Positions 16,498 to 25,093 of a DNA stretch of 64,000 bases are shown piece by piece. The notes below the pieces were generated by a model. It did no database searches and was not told where the DNA came from. It saw nothing but the letters and a program-made list of their open reading frames with translations. The translations under genes were made by a program, and so were the position numbers. The stretch covers positions 1-64,000 of the forward strand of contig WRAB01000007.1 in NCBI GenBank assembly GCA_009780435.1, given 5' to 3'. Position 1 is the stretch's first letter; every line of letters starts with the position of its first letter. The stretch is from Oscillospiraceae bacterium. Its GTDB lineage: Bacteria; Bacillota; Clostridia; Oscillospirales; Oscillospiraceae.

Positions 16498-18728
16498 ATA
16501 AAAAAATGGAAAAAACACCCATATTTGATGCCGACAGCATGGATCAGGCGGTGGTGGCTTTTGAGCAACTTGCAGACAAGCTGCGGGAGACCCACCCGTC
16601 TGTCGATGTGGAGCGTGTTCGCCGCGCCTTCACCTTAGCTGTAGAGGCCCATCGAGATCAAGTCCGGAAAGACGGCACCCCCTTTGTCACCCATCCCATC
16701 GCCTCGGCCATGATTATTGTGGAGATGGGCTTAGACGAGGACAGCGTCATTGCCGCCCTGCTCCACGACGTGGTGGAGGACACAGATGTCACCTGCGAGG
16801 ACATTGAAAAACAATTTGGTGCCTCCGTTGCGGTGATTGTCGAGGGCGTCACCCGTTTGAGCCGTGTGCAATATACCAGCAAAGAAGAAGAGCAGATGGA
16901 GAATCTGCGGAAGATGCTCATGGCCATGGCCAAGGATATTCGAGTCATTCTCATTAAAATCGCAGATCGGCTCCACAACATGCGGACCATGGAATACCAG
17001 AGCTCCAAGAAGCAACTGGAAAAAGCCTTCGAGACCATGCGGATATATGCCCCCATCGCCCACCGGCTGGGGATGCAGCGGATCAAATGGGAATTGGAAG
17101 ACTTGTCCTTCTACTATCTGGATCGGGTGGCCTATGACGCCATCACCCAGGATATTGATAACCGCCGAGACGTGATTGATGGCTTCATGTCCGCCATGCA
17201 GACGAAGATCGGCAGTCGCCTTTCGGAAAACGGGATCGAGGGAAAAGTCTACGGCAGACTCAAGCATATCTACAGTATTTACCGGAAAATGTATACCCAA
17301 CACAGGACCTTTGAGGAGGTCTTTGACCTATGTGCCTTCCGGGTCATTGTGGGCAATATTGCCGACTGTTATAATGTCTTGGGCCATATCCACGACATGT
17401 TCAAACCTGTGCCGGGGCGATTCAAAGACTATATTTCCACGCCCAAACCCAACGCCTATCAGAGCCTCCACACCACGGTTATCGGCGAGGAGGGGCTCCC
17501 CTTCGAGGTACAGATTCGCACCTGGGATATGCACCGCATCGCGGAGTACGGCATCGCCGCCCATTGGAAGTACAAGGAGGGCGGCTCCGCCAAGAAAGTC
17601 GCCGACGACGAAGAACGCTTTGCCTGGATCCGGCGTCTGCTGGAGAGCCAGCAGGAGTCCGGCGATGCCCAGGAGTTTTTCCACGACCTGCGTATCGATA
17701 TGTTCGCCGACGAGGTCTTCGTCTTCACTCCCCGGGGCGATGTGATCAACCTCCCCGCCGGGGCGACGCCTATCGACTTCGCCTATTCCATCCACTCGGC
17801 AGTGGGCAACCGGATGACGGGAGCTAAAATCCACGGGCGGCTGGTACCATTCGATCACGTGTTGCAAAACGGCGATATTGTGGAGATTCAGACGACGGGG
17901 ACCTCCCACGGCCCCAGCCGGGACTGGATGAAGATCGCCAAGAGCAGTGAGGCCCGCAATAAAATCCGCCAGTGGTTCAAAAAAGAGCGGCGAGAGGAGA
18001 ATGTCCTTCACGGTAAGAGCGCCTTCGACGCCGAGATGAAACGACAGGGCTTCCCCTTAGATGTCCTCACCCACGAGGAGACCAGGGAACCCATCCTAAA
18101 ACGCCTGGGCTTCGCCACGCCGGAGGAGATGTACGCCGCCATCGGCTACGGCGGCCTGACAGCCCAAAAATCCGTTGGGAAAGTGCGAGACGTACTGCTC
18201 CAGATCGCAAAACCGGGCAAGACACTCTTGGATCGGATCAACCAGCCCCAGAAGCCCAAAGCCCAAAAGCCCGTCCGGGGCATTATTGTGGAGGGGCTGG
18301 ACAACTGTCTCGTCAAGTTCAGTCGCTGCTGTGCCCCGGTACCCGGAGACGAGATCGTGGGCTTTATCACCCGGGGCCACGGCGTATCCGTACACCGGCT
18401 GGACTGTCAAAACTATCAGAATTCCAGCGCAAACCCAGAGGAGACAGGCCGCTGGATCAATGTCTCCTGGGCGGATACGGCGGGGGAGGTCTACCAGACC
18501 AACTTGTCCATCACGGCAAAAGACCGGGACGGCCTGGTGCTGGACATCGCCACGGCCCTCACCAGCATCAAAGTCCGGGTGCGGAGCCTATCCGCCAGAA
18601 GCGAACCCGGCGGCATGGCCACGGCGTTTCTCTCCCTGGAAGTGGCCGATTTGAAACAATTGCAGACGGCCCTCAATAAGCTGTCGGGGATTTCCGGCGT
18701 GCAGGAGATTAAGCGGTGTAGTGCGTAG
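16494..18728 (+). CDS. rel: Rel, bifunctional (p)ppGpp synthetase/hydrolase
   Basis: A 744-aa long RSH protein. Order: HD hydrolase domain (HDVVEDT at 91-97), synthetase domain with the RFKD motif of Mn-dependent bifunctional Rel, TGS domain (FTPRGDVINLPAGATPIDFAY), zinc-finger/helical region (CCAPVPGDEIVGFITRG), and C-terminal ACT domain. It sets the stringent response alarmone level. It overlaps recJ by 4 nt. Rel is normally followed by dtd in related genomes; here a repeat and three small genes intervene. Confidence 0.96.
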   Translation: MNKKMEKTPIFDADSMDQAVVAFEQLADKLRETHPSVDVERVRRAFTLAVEAHRDQVRKDGTPFVTHPIASAMIIVEMGLDEDSVIAALLHDVVEDTDVTCEDIEKQFGASVAVIVEGVTRLSRVQYTSKEEEQMENLRKMLMAMAKDIRVILIKIADRLHNMRTMEYQSSKKQLEKAFETMRIYAPIAHRLGMQRIKWELEDLSFYYLDRVAYDAITQDIDNRRDVIDGFMSAMQTKIGSRLSENGIEGKVYGRLKHIYSIYRKMYTQHRTFEEVFDLCAFRVIVGNIADCYNVLGHIHDMFKPVPGRFKDYISTPKPNAYQSLHTTVIGEEGLPFEVQIRTWDMHRIAEYGIAAHWKYKEGGSAKKVADDEERFAWIRRLLESQQESGDAQEFFHDLRIDMFADEVFVFTPRGDVINLPAGATPIDFAYSIHSAVGNRMTGAKIHGRLVPFDHVLQNGDIVEIQTTGTSHGPSRDWMKIAKSSEARNKIRQWFKKERREENVLHGKSAFDAEMKRQGFPLDVLTHEETREPILKRLGFATPEEMYAAIGYGGLTAQKSVGKVRDVLLQIAKPGKTLLDRINQPQKPKAQKPVRGIIVEGLDNCLVKFSRCCAPVPGDEIVGFITRGHGVSVHRLDCQNYQNSSANPEETGRWINVSWADTAGEVYQTNLSITAKDRDGLVLDIATALTSIKVRVRSLSARSEPGGMATAFLSLEVADLKQLQTALNKLSGISGVQEIKRCSA

Positions 18729-18740
18729 GGAAGGTATAAT

Positions 18741-18855
18741 AAAACACCCGGCTCTGCGGAGCCACCCTCTTTACAAAAGAGGGCATGGCTTGAAATATCC
18801 TTCGTCCTCGCCCTCTTTCGTAAAGAGGGGGCCGCCCGCAGGCGGCGGGTGTTTT
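18741..18855. repeat. Palindromic intergenic repeat, family A copy 2
   Basis: Same ends (AAAACACCC / GGGTGTTTT), paired CCCTCTTT/AAAGAGGG palindromes and ATCCTTCGTCCTCGCCCTC core as 5995-6109. The core matches in direct orientation, but the outer arms match copy 1 only after reverse complementation. Confidence 0.85.
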
Positions 18856-18930
18856 GCTTTTTCGCAGGTGATCAAGCGGTACTCGGCGCAATCTGGAACC
18901 AAATTTTGTAATGCGAATGGGAGCATGAAT

Positions 18931-19506
18931 ATGAAAAGGACATTCTATATATGTTTAATTATATTGTGCATAGCCGTTCTTAGTTTGAGTATTACAGCCT
19001 GCAACAGGACAGAGCCGAGTGAGCTAAGTGATGACTTAGACAGCCTCATGTTCAGTTTGAACGGAGTTGTGCATACGTTGCCCGTTCCCTTTTCGGAATT
19101 GATGGACAAGGGTTGGGGCGGATTTTATGGACATGTAATAGCGCCCTATGGTCGAAGCGCCAACGTAGGAATCAGAAATGGCAATCAAGTGCTGACCGTA
19201 CACTTTACCAATCTTACCGGAAATGAAATGCCTTTAAACGAAAGCTATATAGATGGATTTTTTATACCCTATGGAAGCGAAGCACAGGTCACCTTGCCGG
19301 GGGATATCACGAGAGGGACTCCTTACGATGAAGTAATTGCAACACATGGAGAACCCAACGGCAGACCTGAAGATAATGAAACCGTATTGCTGAGATATTA
19401 CAGGGACTACGTCCGTGCATTTATGAGAGTTAATACAGAAACAAATCTAGTTATCAGTATGAATTTTAGTATGACCGATGTTGCGGTGGCCCGTGCGGGC
19501 AGGTGA
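18931..19506 (+). CDS. Lipoprotein, paralogue of 8770-9447
   Basis: A 191-aa lipoprotein: MKRTFYICLIILCIAVLS signal and lipobox ITAC (Cys at 23). The mature region shares LP.PFSEL.DKG, VHFTNLTG, ESY, A.VTLPGDITRGTPYDEVI..HGEP and NTETNLV with the lipoprotein near 9 kb, but lacks most of its linker. ATG at 18931 is 7 nt past GGGAG. Its base composition is more AT-rich than the flanking rel and dtd, suggesting insertion together with the repeat. Function unknown. Confidence 0.75.
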   Translation: MKRTFYICLIILCIAVLSLSITACNRTEPSELSDDLDSLMFSLNGVVHTLPVPFSELMDKGWGGFYGHVIAPYGRSANVGIRNGNQVLTVHFTNLTGNEMPLNESYIDGFFIPYGSEAQVTLPGDITRGTPYDEVIATHGEPNGRPEDNETVLLRYYRDYVRAFMRVNTETNLVISMNFSMTDVAVARAGR

Positions 19507-19562
19507 AAATCGTCCCATCTTTTTTGCGTATACGCAGATAATTTATAGTAGGCGGTGTATGA

Positions 19563-20078
19563 ATGAAGTTAACCAAAATACTGTTAGCAATCTCGATTAT
19601 TCTTACCTTGTTTTCTCTTCTTCTTTCTTTTGCTCTGCCTGTTTTCTTTATATTCTTTTTGCTGTTCTTAGGATGTACTGTCGGAAGTATGGCTGTACTG
19701 AAAAAAGAAAAAAGGATAGAGAATCTTCCGGCATTGACTGGAAATGCAAAAATAATTTCAAAAAATATCAATGTTACGGGTTCAAAATACTATACGGGCA
19801 CAAGGTATTATATCACATTTGAATTAGCAGACGGCACCAGAACAGTCTTAAATACATCACTCCAGCAGTATGGACTGGTGCTTGAGGGCGAAAGCGGAGT
19901 GCTTTCATACAAAGAATACGGTAAAACAACGAAGTTTATAGGTTTTCAGAAAACGACACCTCTACAGTGTGCCGGAGATCAAGCGGTGTGGTGTGTAGGG
20001 TGCGGCGCAAAGGTTGTATGGGATAAGTTCTCCGGCCAAACTACTTGCGAATATTGCGAAACCGCAAAGCCGAACTAG
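19563..20078 (+). CDS. Membrane protein with DUF2500-like domain and zinc ribbon
   Basis: A 171-aa protein. Residues 1-45 form one long or two short hydrophobic segments, then a soluble beta-rich region with GTRYYITFELADGTR, YGLVLEGESGVLSYKEYG and FIGF resembles DUF2500. The C terminus has CVGCG and CEYC, a likely zinc ribbon. The upstream ribosome site is weak. AT-rich like its neighbours. Function unknown. Confidence 0.65.
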   Translation: MKLTKILLAISIILTLFSLLLSFALPVFFIFFLLFLGCTVGSMAVLKKEKRIENLPALTGNAKIISKNINVTGSKYYTGTRYYITFELADGTRTVLNTSLQQYGLVLEGESGVLSYKEYGKTTKFIGFQKTTPLQCAGDQAVWCVGCGAKVVWDKFSGQTTCEYCETAKPN

Positions 20079-20109
20079 CAGTTTACATCGAATGGGGCAG
20101 AGACACACA

Positions 20110-20601
20110 ATGCAGATTATAATCCGAGCATACAACAAACCCGACATAGAACAGCTGCGCACCATCTGGAACGAAGTCGTAGAAGACGGCATTGCATTTC
20201 CCCAGACGGAGCCGTTGACCACAGCCGAGGCAGTCAGCCTCTTTGCCGAACAGTCCTTTACAGGCGTGGCAGAAGATCAGAGCACGGGGGAAGTCTTGGG
20301 GCTGTATATCCTGCACCCCAATAATGTGGGTCGCTGCGGCCATATTGCAAATGCCAGCTACGCGGTGAAATCCGAAGTCAGAGGGTTGCGCATTGGGGAA
20401 AAATTAGTCCGCCACAGTATTGAAAAAGGAAAAGACCTGGGCTTTCGGATTTTACAGTTCAATGCGGTGGTAAAAACCAATCACAATGCGATTCGCCTGT
20501 ACGAAAAGCTGGGATTCGTCAAGCTGGGTCTGATCCCCGATGGCTTTCTGATGAAAGACGGCACATTTGAAGGCATCTTCCCGTTTTATCGGACGCTATA
20601 G
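20110..20601 (+). CDS. GNAT N-acetyltransferase
   Basis: A 163-aa acetyltransferase of the phosphinothricin/amino-acid N-acyltransferase type: IRAYNKPDIEQLRTIWNEV at the N terminus, an acetyl-CoA region (SEVRGLRIGEKLVRHSIEKGKDLGF is the loop and helix), and NHNAIRLYEKLGFVKLG at the end. It likely detoxifies a small amine. ATG at 20092 is an alternative start. A perfect 12-bp hairpin follows. Confidence 0.8.
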   Translation: MQIIIRAYNKPDIEQLRTIWNEVVEDGIAFPQTEPLTTAEAVSLFAEQSFTGVAEDQSTGEVLGLYILHPNNVGRCGHIANASYAVKSEVRGLRIGEKLVRHSIEKGKDLGFRILQFNAVVKTNHNAIRLYEKLGFVKLGLIPDGFLMKDGTFEGIFPFYRTL

Positions 20602-20612
20602 AAATAATCTAT

Positions 20613-20639
20613 ATTTCCCCCGCCTACGGCGGGGGAAAT
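20613..20639. repeat. GC-rich hairpin, family C
   Basis: Perfect 12-bp stem ATTTCCCCCGCC / GGCGGGGGAAAT with a 3-nt loop. Similar hairpins occur at 34085-34115, 34186-34219, 40767-40785 and 44911-44930, always between genes. Confidence 0.8.
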
Positions 20640-20668
20640 GTGAAGAACTTTTATTTGGAGGAAAACCA

Positions 20669-21115
20669 ATGCGGGCAGTTGTAACACGGGTCAAGTCGGC
20701 CTCGGTGACGATTGAGGGACAAATCCACGGCGCCATTGATGCCGGCCTTCTGGTCCTCTTGGGCATCAAAACCGAGGACGAGGCGGAGCAGGCGGTGAAA
20801 CTAGCGGATAAGATCTGCGGCCTGCGGGTCTTTCAGGACGATCAGGGGCAGATGAACCTATCCCTGGGAGACGTGGGCGGCAAACTGCTGGTGATCTCCC
20901 AGTTTACCCTGTACGGCAACTGCAAAAAGGGACGGCGGCCGGAGTTTTTATCGGCGGCCCGGCCAGAGACGGCTATCCCCCTGTATGAGCGGTTTATCTT
21001 AGAATGCAAAAGTCGGGGGTTTCAGGTGGAGACGGGCCAATTTGGCGCCAGTATGCAGGTGGCCTCCGTCAACGACGGGCCTGTGACCTTGATTTTAGAT
21101 ACAGAGACATTGTAA
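20669..21115 (+). CDS. dtd: D-aminoacyl-tRNA deacylase
   Basis: A 148-aa DTD that clears D-amino acids (and glycine) wrongly attached to tRNA. It has both catalytic signatures, SQFTLYG (77-83) and NDGP (135-138), plus MRAVVTRVKSASV at the N terminus. GGAGG lies 7 nt before ATG 20669. It heads a run of closely spaced genes through the hexapeptide transferase. Confidence 0.95.
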   Translation: MRAVVTRVKSASVTIEGQIHGAIDAGLLVLLGIKTEDEAEQAVKLADKICGLRVFQDDQGQMNLSLGDVGGKLLVISQFTLYGNCKKGRRPEFLSAARPETAIPLYERFILECKSRGFQVETGQFGASMQVASVNDGPVTLILDTETL

Positions 21116-21165
21116 AGAGAAAACATAGAAAATAGAAACCGCAAAAATGGGAGGGACAAAGAGAA

Positions 21166-21783
21166 ATGATGCAGATCAAAACCCTGTCCGTGGGGCAGAT
21201 TCAGACCAACTGCTATGTAGTCGCCGACGAGACCACCAAGGCGTGCGCCATCATCGACCCGGGGGACGAGAGCGAGCAGATTATCCGCTATCTCCAAGAG
21301 GCGGGTCTGACGCCGGCGGCCATTTTCGTCACCCACGGCCACTATGACCACACCATGGCCATTGACGATATCATACAGGCGTACGATATCCCCGTGTATA
21401 TCCACCCCCAGGACACGACTACGGCACCACGGCCCAACCCTTACCGCTATCTGGCCGATACCGGTACTCGGTTCTACGCCGAGGGGGACACGATCTCTGT
21501 GGGGGAGCTGGCTTTCTCCATCCTGGGGACGCCGGGCCACAGCCCCGGCAGTGTGGTGATCCAATGCGAAGACGCACTCTTCACCGGGGACACCCTCTTT
21601 TTAGACAGTTGCGGCCGGACAGACCTGCCCGGCGGGGACATGGACGTGCTCATGGGCTCTCTGCGCCGCCTGTTCCTCCTGCCAGGGGACTACACGGTGT
21701 ACCCCGGCCACATGCAGGAGACCACCCTGGATCGGGAGCGGCGGTTTAACTACTATCTCAAATACGCCGGATCTATGAAATAG
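21166..21783 (+). CDS. Metallo-beta-lactamase fold hydrolase (glyoxalase II-like)
   Basis: A 205-aa MBL-fold enzyme with THGHYDH (dinuclear metal site), GTPGHSPGS, FTGDTLF and YPGHM. Probably a thioester hydrolase; the substrate is not certain. GGGAGGG upstream; the second ATG is equally possible. The stop is adjacent to the hemZ start. Confidence 0.88.
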   Translation: MMQIKTLSVGQIQTNCYVVADETTKACAIIDPGDESEQIIRYLQEAGLTPAAIFVTHGHYDHTMAIDDIIQAYDIPVYIHPQDTTTAPRPNPYRYLADTGTRFYAEGDTISVGELAFSILGTPGHSPGSVVIQCEDALFTGDTLFLDSCGRTDLPGGDMDVLMGSLRRLFLLPGDYTVYPGHMQETTLDRERRFNYYLKYAGSMK

Positions 21784-21784
21784 C

Positions 21785-23266
21785 ATGAATTTTCTCTTCG
21801 TTGGACACGATTATAAATACGCCGCAGAGCAGATCATGCTCACCCTCTTCCCGGAGGAGCGGCCTGTATACGGCGGCCCCGTGGGGCCGGAGGCCCTCTC
21901 GGCCAAAATCAGCCTCTCCCACGGCTCACAATATAGCACCGCAGTGACGGTGCTATATTATGGGGGCGCACCCTATCGGGGCGTGGCCCGGATACAAACC
22001 CCCGATCCGGCGGACGCGCTGGAATGGAATCGGCAGATGCAAAAGCTGATCCGCTTCGCTTTCTATCGGGCGGCCACGGCGGCTACAGGGCAGACCCCGG
22101 CCTGGGGCGCTCTGTCCGGGATTCGGCCAGGAAAACTGGCCACAGCACGGCTGGAATCCGGCCAGTCCCCCCGGTCAGTCAAGGCCACATTGGAGCGGGA
22201 ATACCAGGTGAGCCCCCGGCGGGCAGAACTCTGTATCCACACGGCGCGGGCTGGGCTGGCAGTGAAAGAGCGGCTTCACCCCCTGGATATTTGCCTGTAC
22301 ATCGGGATTCCTTTTTGCCCGACCCGGTGTACGTATTGCAGCTTCGTATCCAACTCGGTGGAAAAATCCATGCACTTGGTGGAACCATTTTTGGAAGCAT
22401 TAACCCGTGAAATTCAGGCGACTGCTGAGACCATAAAACGCTTAGGACTGCGGATCGTCGCCCTCTATATAGGCGGCGGCACCCCCACCACTTTGGCGGG
22501 GCCGCAGTTGACCCAACTCACCGATGCCCTGGCGGCCCAGTTTGACCTCTCCCATCTGCGGGAGTATACCGTAGAGGCCGGGCGGCCCGATACACTAGAT
22601 CAAGACAAGCTCCGCAGGCTCCGACAGGCAGGTGTGACCCGGCTGTCCATCAACCCCCAGTCCATGGAGGATCACGTCCTGGCCGCCATCGGGCGGCGGC
22701 ACACGGCAGAGGATATCCGCCGGGCTATGGAACTGGCCCGATCTGAGGAATTTCCCGTCCTGAATATGGATATCATCGCCGGACTCCCCGCCGACAGCCC
22801 AGAGGGCTTTGCCCGGACACTGGATCAGGCGCTGGAATTTGGGGCCGAGAATATTACCGTGCACACCCTGTCCATGAAAAAAGGCACGAAACTCATGCTG
22901 GAATCTTCCGAGATCGCCGCATCGGAATCGGTGGCGCAGATGCTGGACACGGCTATCTCCGCCCTATCCGGCGCGGGGTATCGCCCCTACTATCTCTACC
23001 GGCAGAAATTCATCGCCGGGGGATTTGAAAACGTGGGCTGGTGCAGACCGGGGACGGAGAGTTTGTACAATATCGCCATTATGGAGGAGCTCTGCAGTAT
23101 CTTGGCCTTGGGGGGCGGGGCCTCCACCAAACTGGTGACGCCCAAAACAGGTCGCATCACCCGGATATTTAACGCCAAATATCCCTATGAATATATAGAA
23201 AATCTTGATAAAATACTGGCATCGAAAGAACAGATCGAAGGGTTTTATCAACAGGAGGTACTTTAA
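21785..23266 (+). CDS. hemZ: HemZ-like radical SAM coproporphyrinogen dehydrogenase
   Basis: A 493-aa HemN-family protein. An N-terminal extension of about 165 residues precedes the radical SAM core with CPTRCTYCSF (CxxxCxxC), GGGTPTTL and NMDIIAGLP. HemZ-type proteins are assigned to oxygen-independent coproporphyrinogen III oxidation, though some family members are heme chaperones. It starts 2 nt after the MBL gene. A perfect 12-bp inverted repeat lies within its coding sequence (21930-21959). Confidence 0.85.
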   Translation: MNFLFVGHDYKYAAEQIMLTLFPEERPVYGGPVGPEALSAKISLSHGSQYSTAVTVLYYGGAPYRGVARIQTPDPADALEWNRQMQKLIRFAFYRAATAATGQTPAWGALSGIRPGKLATARLESGQSPRSVKATLEREYQVSPRRAELCIHTARAGLAVKERLHPLDICLYIGIPFCPTRCTYCSFVSNSVEKSMHLVEPFLEALTREIQATAETIKRLGLRIVALYIGGGTPTTLAGPQLTQLTDALAAQFDLSHLREYTVEAGRPDTLDQDKLRRLRQAGVTRLSINPQSMEDHVLAAIGRRHTAEDIRRAMELARSEEFPVLNMDIIAGLPADSPEGFARTLDQALEFGAENITVHTLSMKKGTKLMLESSEIAASESVAQMLDTAISALSGAGYRPYYLYRQKFIAGGFENVGWCRPGTESLYNIAIMEELCSILALGGGASTKLVTPKTGRITRIFNAKYPYEYIENLDKILASKEQIEGFYQQEVL

Positions 23267-23268
23267 TC

Positions 23269-24204
23269 TTGGCATATGAACTCAGTACAATCAATGACCG
23301 GCTCCGGCGGGAGCCGGAACAATTTGTCTTAGAGTGCGATGCGGCCTATTCAAAAAAAGTCGCAGAGGCAGCGGATCTCATCGCCCGGAATATACAGACG
23401 TCCCCCATCGTGCTCTTAAGCGGGCCGTCCGGCTCCGGGAAGACCACCACAGCCATGCAAATCCAAGAAGAGCTGGGCCGCCGGGGCATCGGCTGTACCG
23501 CTGTGAGCCTGGACCGCTATTTCCTCCCCGTGGATCCCAAGACTGTGCAACGCACCCCCGAGGGGGACATCGACTACGAATCCCCCAAACGCCTGGATAT
23601 GGAACTCTTAGACGAGCACTTCGCCGCCCTCAACGGGCGCAAGGAGATCCTTATCCCCGCGTTCAATTTCACCCGGCAGATCCGCAATTGGGCAAAGGCC
23701 ACACCCTTGAAGCTGGAGGACAATGAAGTGGCCATCTTCGAGGGAATTCACGCTCTGAATGATGAGATCGCCGGCCGGCATCCGGAGGCATTTAAGCTCT
23801 ACGTCAGCGCCCGCTCTAATATTGTGGATAAAGGCGAGGTAGTATTCAAGGGGACCTGGATGCGTCTGGTGCGCCGCATGGTGCGGGACAACAATTTTCG
23901 AGGGTTCGACCCCGCCCACACCCTGACCCATTGGGGCTACGTCCGGCAGGGTGAAAAAATGTACATTTCCCCGTTCAAAGACCAAGCCGATTACAAGTTT
24001 GACTCCACCCACCCCTATGAGGTGGGTCTGATGAAGCAGTTCGCCCAGCCCCTTTTTGAACATTTGCCCCCCGATGCCGAGCGGGTACGTGAACTGGGGC
24101 ATATCCGCCCCGCCTTTGATTTGTTCGACCATGTCTCCGAGGAGATTGTCCCCGATACGTCGCTTATGCGGGAGTTTATCGGCGGCGGAATCTATAAATA
24201 CTAG
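23269..24204 (+). CDS. Uridine kinase-like P-loop kinase
   Basis: A 311-aa phosphoribulokinase/uridine-kinase family protein with Walker A GPSGSGKTT (near residue 51), LDRYF(LP) substrate loop, and FEGIHALND. The C-terminal half is longer than a plain Udk, as in the nucleoside kinases often found beside hemZ. The nucleoside substrate is inferred. It starts with TTG, 10 nt past AGGAGG, immediately after the hemZ stop. Confidence 0.82.
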   Translation: MAYELSTINDRLRREPEQFVLECDAAYSKKVAEAADLIARNIQTSPIVLLSGPSGSGKTTTAMQIQEELGRRGIGCTAVSLDRYFLPVDPKTVQRTPEGDIDYESPKRLDMELLDEHFAALNGRKEILIPAFNFTRQIRNWAKATPLKLEDNEVAIFEGIHALNDEIAGRHPEAFKLYVSARSNIVDKGEVVFKGTWMRLVRRMVRDNNFRGFDPAHTLTHWGYVRQGEKMYISPFKDQADYKFDSTHPYEVGLMKQFAQPLFEHLPPDAERVRELGHIRPAFDLFDHVSEEIVPDTSLMREFIGGGIYKY

Positions 24205-24229
24205 AGCGTATATGAGAAAGGAATCCAAT

Positions 24230-25003
24230 ATGTCACATGAATGTACAGGCTGTGGCGCCGGTTGCGGATCGCAAAAAGCGCAAGAGCCGCAAAAAATGCC
24301 CCTCAATCCGTTGAGCCAAGTTAAGACCGTCGTCGCCATAGCCAGCGGCAAAGGCGGCACGGGGAAAAGCCTCGTGACGGCCCTCCTGGCTGCGGAACTC
24401 ACTCGGCGGGAGAAATCCGTCGCCATTTTAGATGCGGATATTCTAAATCCCTCCATCCCCCAGCTATTATCTATGCAGGGCCGGGCCATTAGGGGCGACC
24501 AGGGTCTATATCCCGCCGTCTCCCAGAGTGAGATTAAAGTGATGAGCCTCCAACTCCTCATGGAGAATGAGGGCGACCCCGTCCTCTGGCCGGGGCCTAT
24601 CACGGCAAAAGCCGCCGAGCAGTTCTGGGCGGATGTCATCTGGGACGAGATTGATATTATGCTCATCGACCTCCCCGCCGGGTCCGGTGACGTACCCCAG
24701 ACGGTGCTGGAAAATCTACCCCTGTCCGGTGTAATCGTCGTCACGTCCCCCCAGGATATGGCCCGTGCCGCCACCATGCGGGCGGTACAGATGGTTCACG
24801 CCCTGGAATCGCCCCTGTTGGGTCTTATTGAAAACTACAGCACGCTCCCCATCGCCGGACAAAATCCCCCACCCCACGACATCCCGGTGCTGGATGAAGT
24901 CCCCTTTGACGAGACCCTTGCCGAAATCGCATTTGACGGCCAGTTAGAGGCATTTGCACACCGGTATCTCGCCAATACTGCGGCGTTGATTGAATCATTG
25001 TAG
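24230..25003 (+). CDS. Mrp/NBP35-type P-loop ATPase
   Basis: A 257-aa ApbC/Mrp ATPase, a candidate Fe-S cluster carrier. It begins with CTGCGAGC (CxxCxxxC) near residue 5, has a SGKGGTGKS P-loop near 40 and LIDLPAGSGDVPQ. In place of the usual C-terminal CxxC cluster motif the sequence is unremarkable, so cluster binding might rely on the N-terminal cysteines. ATG 24230 is 7 nt past AAAGGA. Confidence 0.85.
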   Translation: MSHECTGCGAGCGSQKAQEPQKMPLNPLSQVKTVVAIASGKGGTGKSLVTALLAAELTRREKSVAILDADILNPSIPQLLSMQGRAIRGDQGLYPAVSQSEIKVMSLQLLMENEGDPVLWPGPITAKAAEQFWADVIWDEIDIMLIDLPAGSGDVPQTVLENLPLSGVIVVTSPQDMARAATMRAVQMVHALESPLLGLIENYSTLPIAGQNPPPHDIPVLDEVPFDETLAEIAFDGQLEAFAHRYLANTAALIESL

Positions 25004-25010
25004 TGGCACT

Positions 25011-25042
25011 TGTAGGGCGCAACGCCCCCGGTGCGCCCTACA
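25011..25042. repeat. Short palindromic repeat, family B copy 3
   Basis: TGTAGGGCGC / GCGCCCTACA inverted repeat with a 12-nt centre, between the Mrp gene and the hexapeptide gene. Confidence 0.85.
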
Positions 25043-25093
25043 GTGTACAGATGACCGCCCAGTGTGCGGTTCCCACACAGAAAGGAGCCCTCT

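Noticed and set aside
21930..21959. Considered as an intragenic terminator
   Set aside because: No T-run on either side and the reading frame continues normally; kept only as a structural observation.
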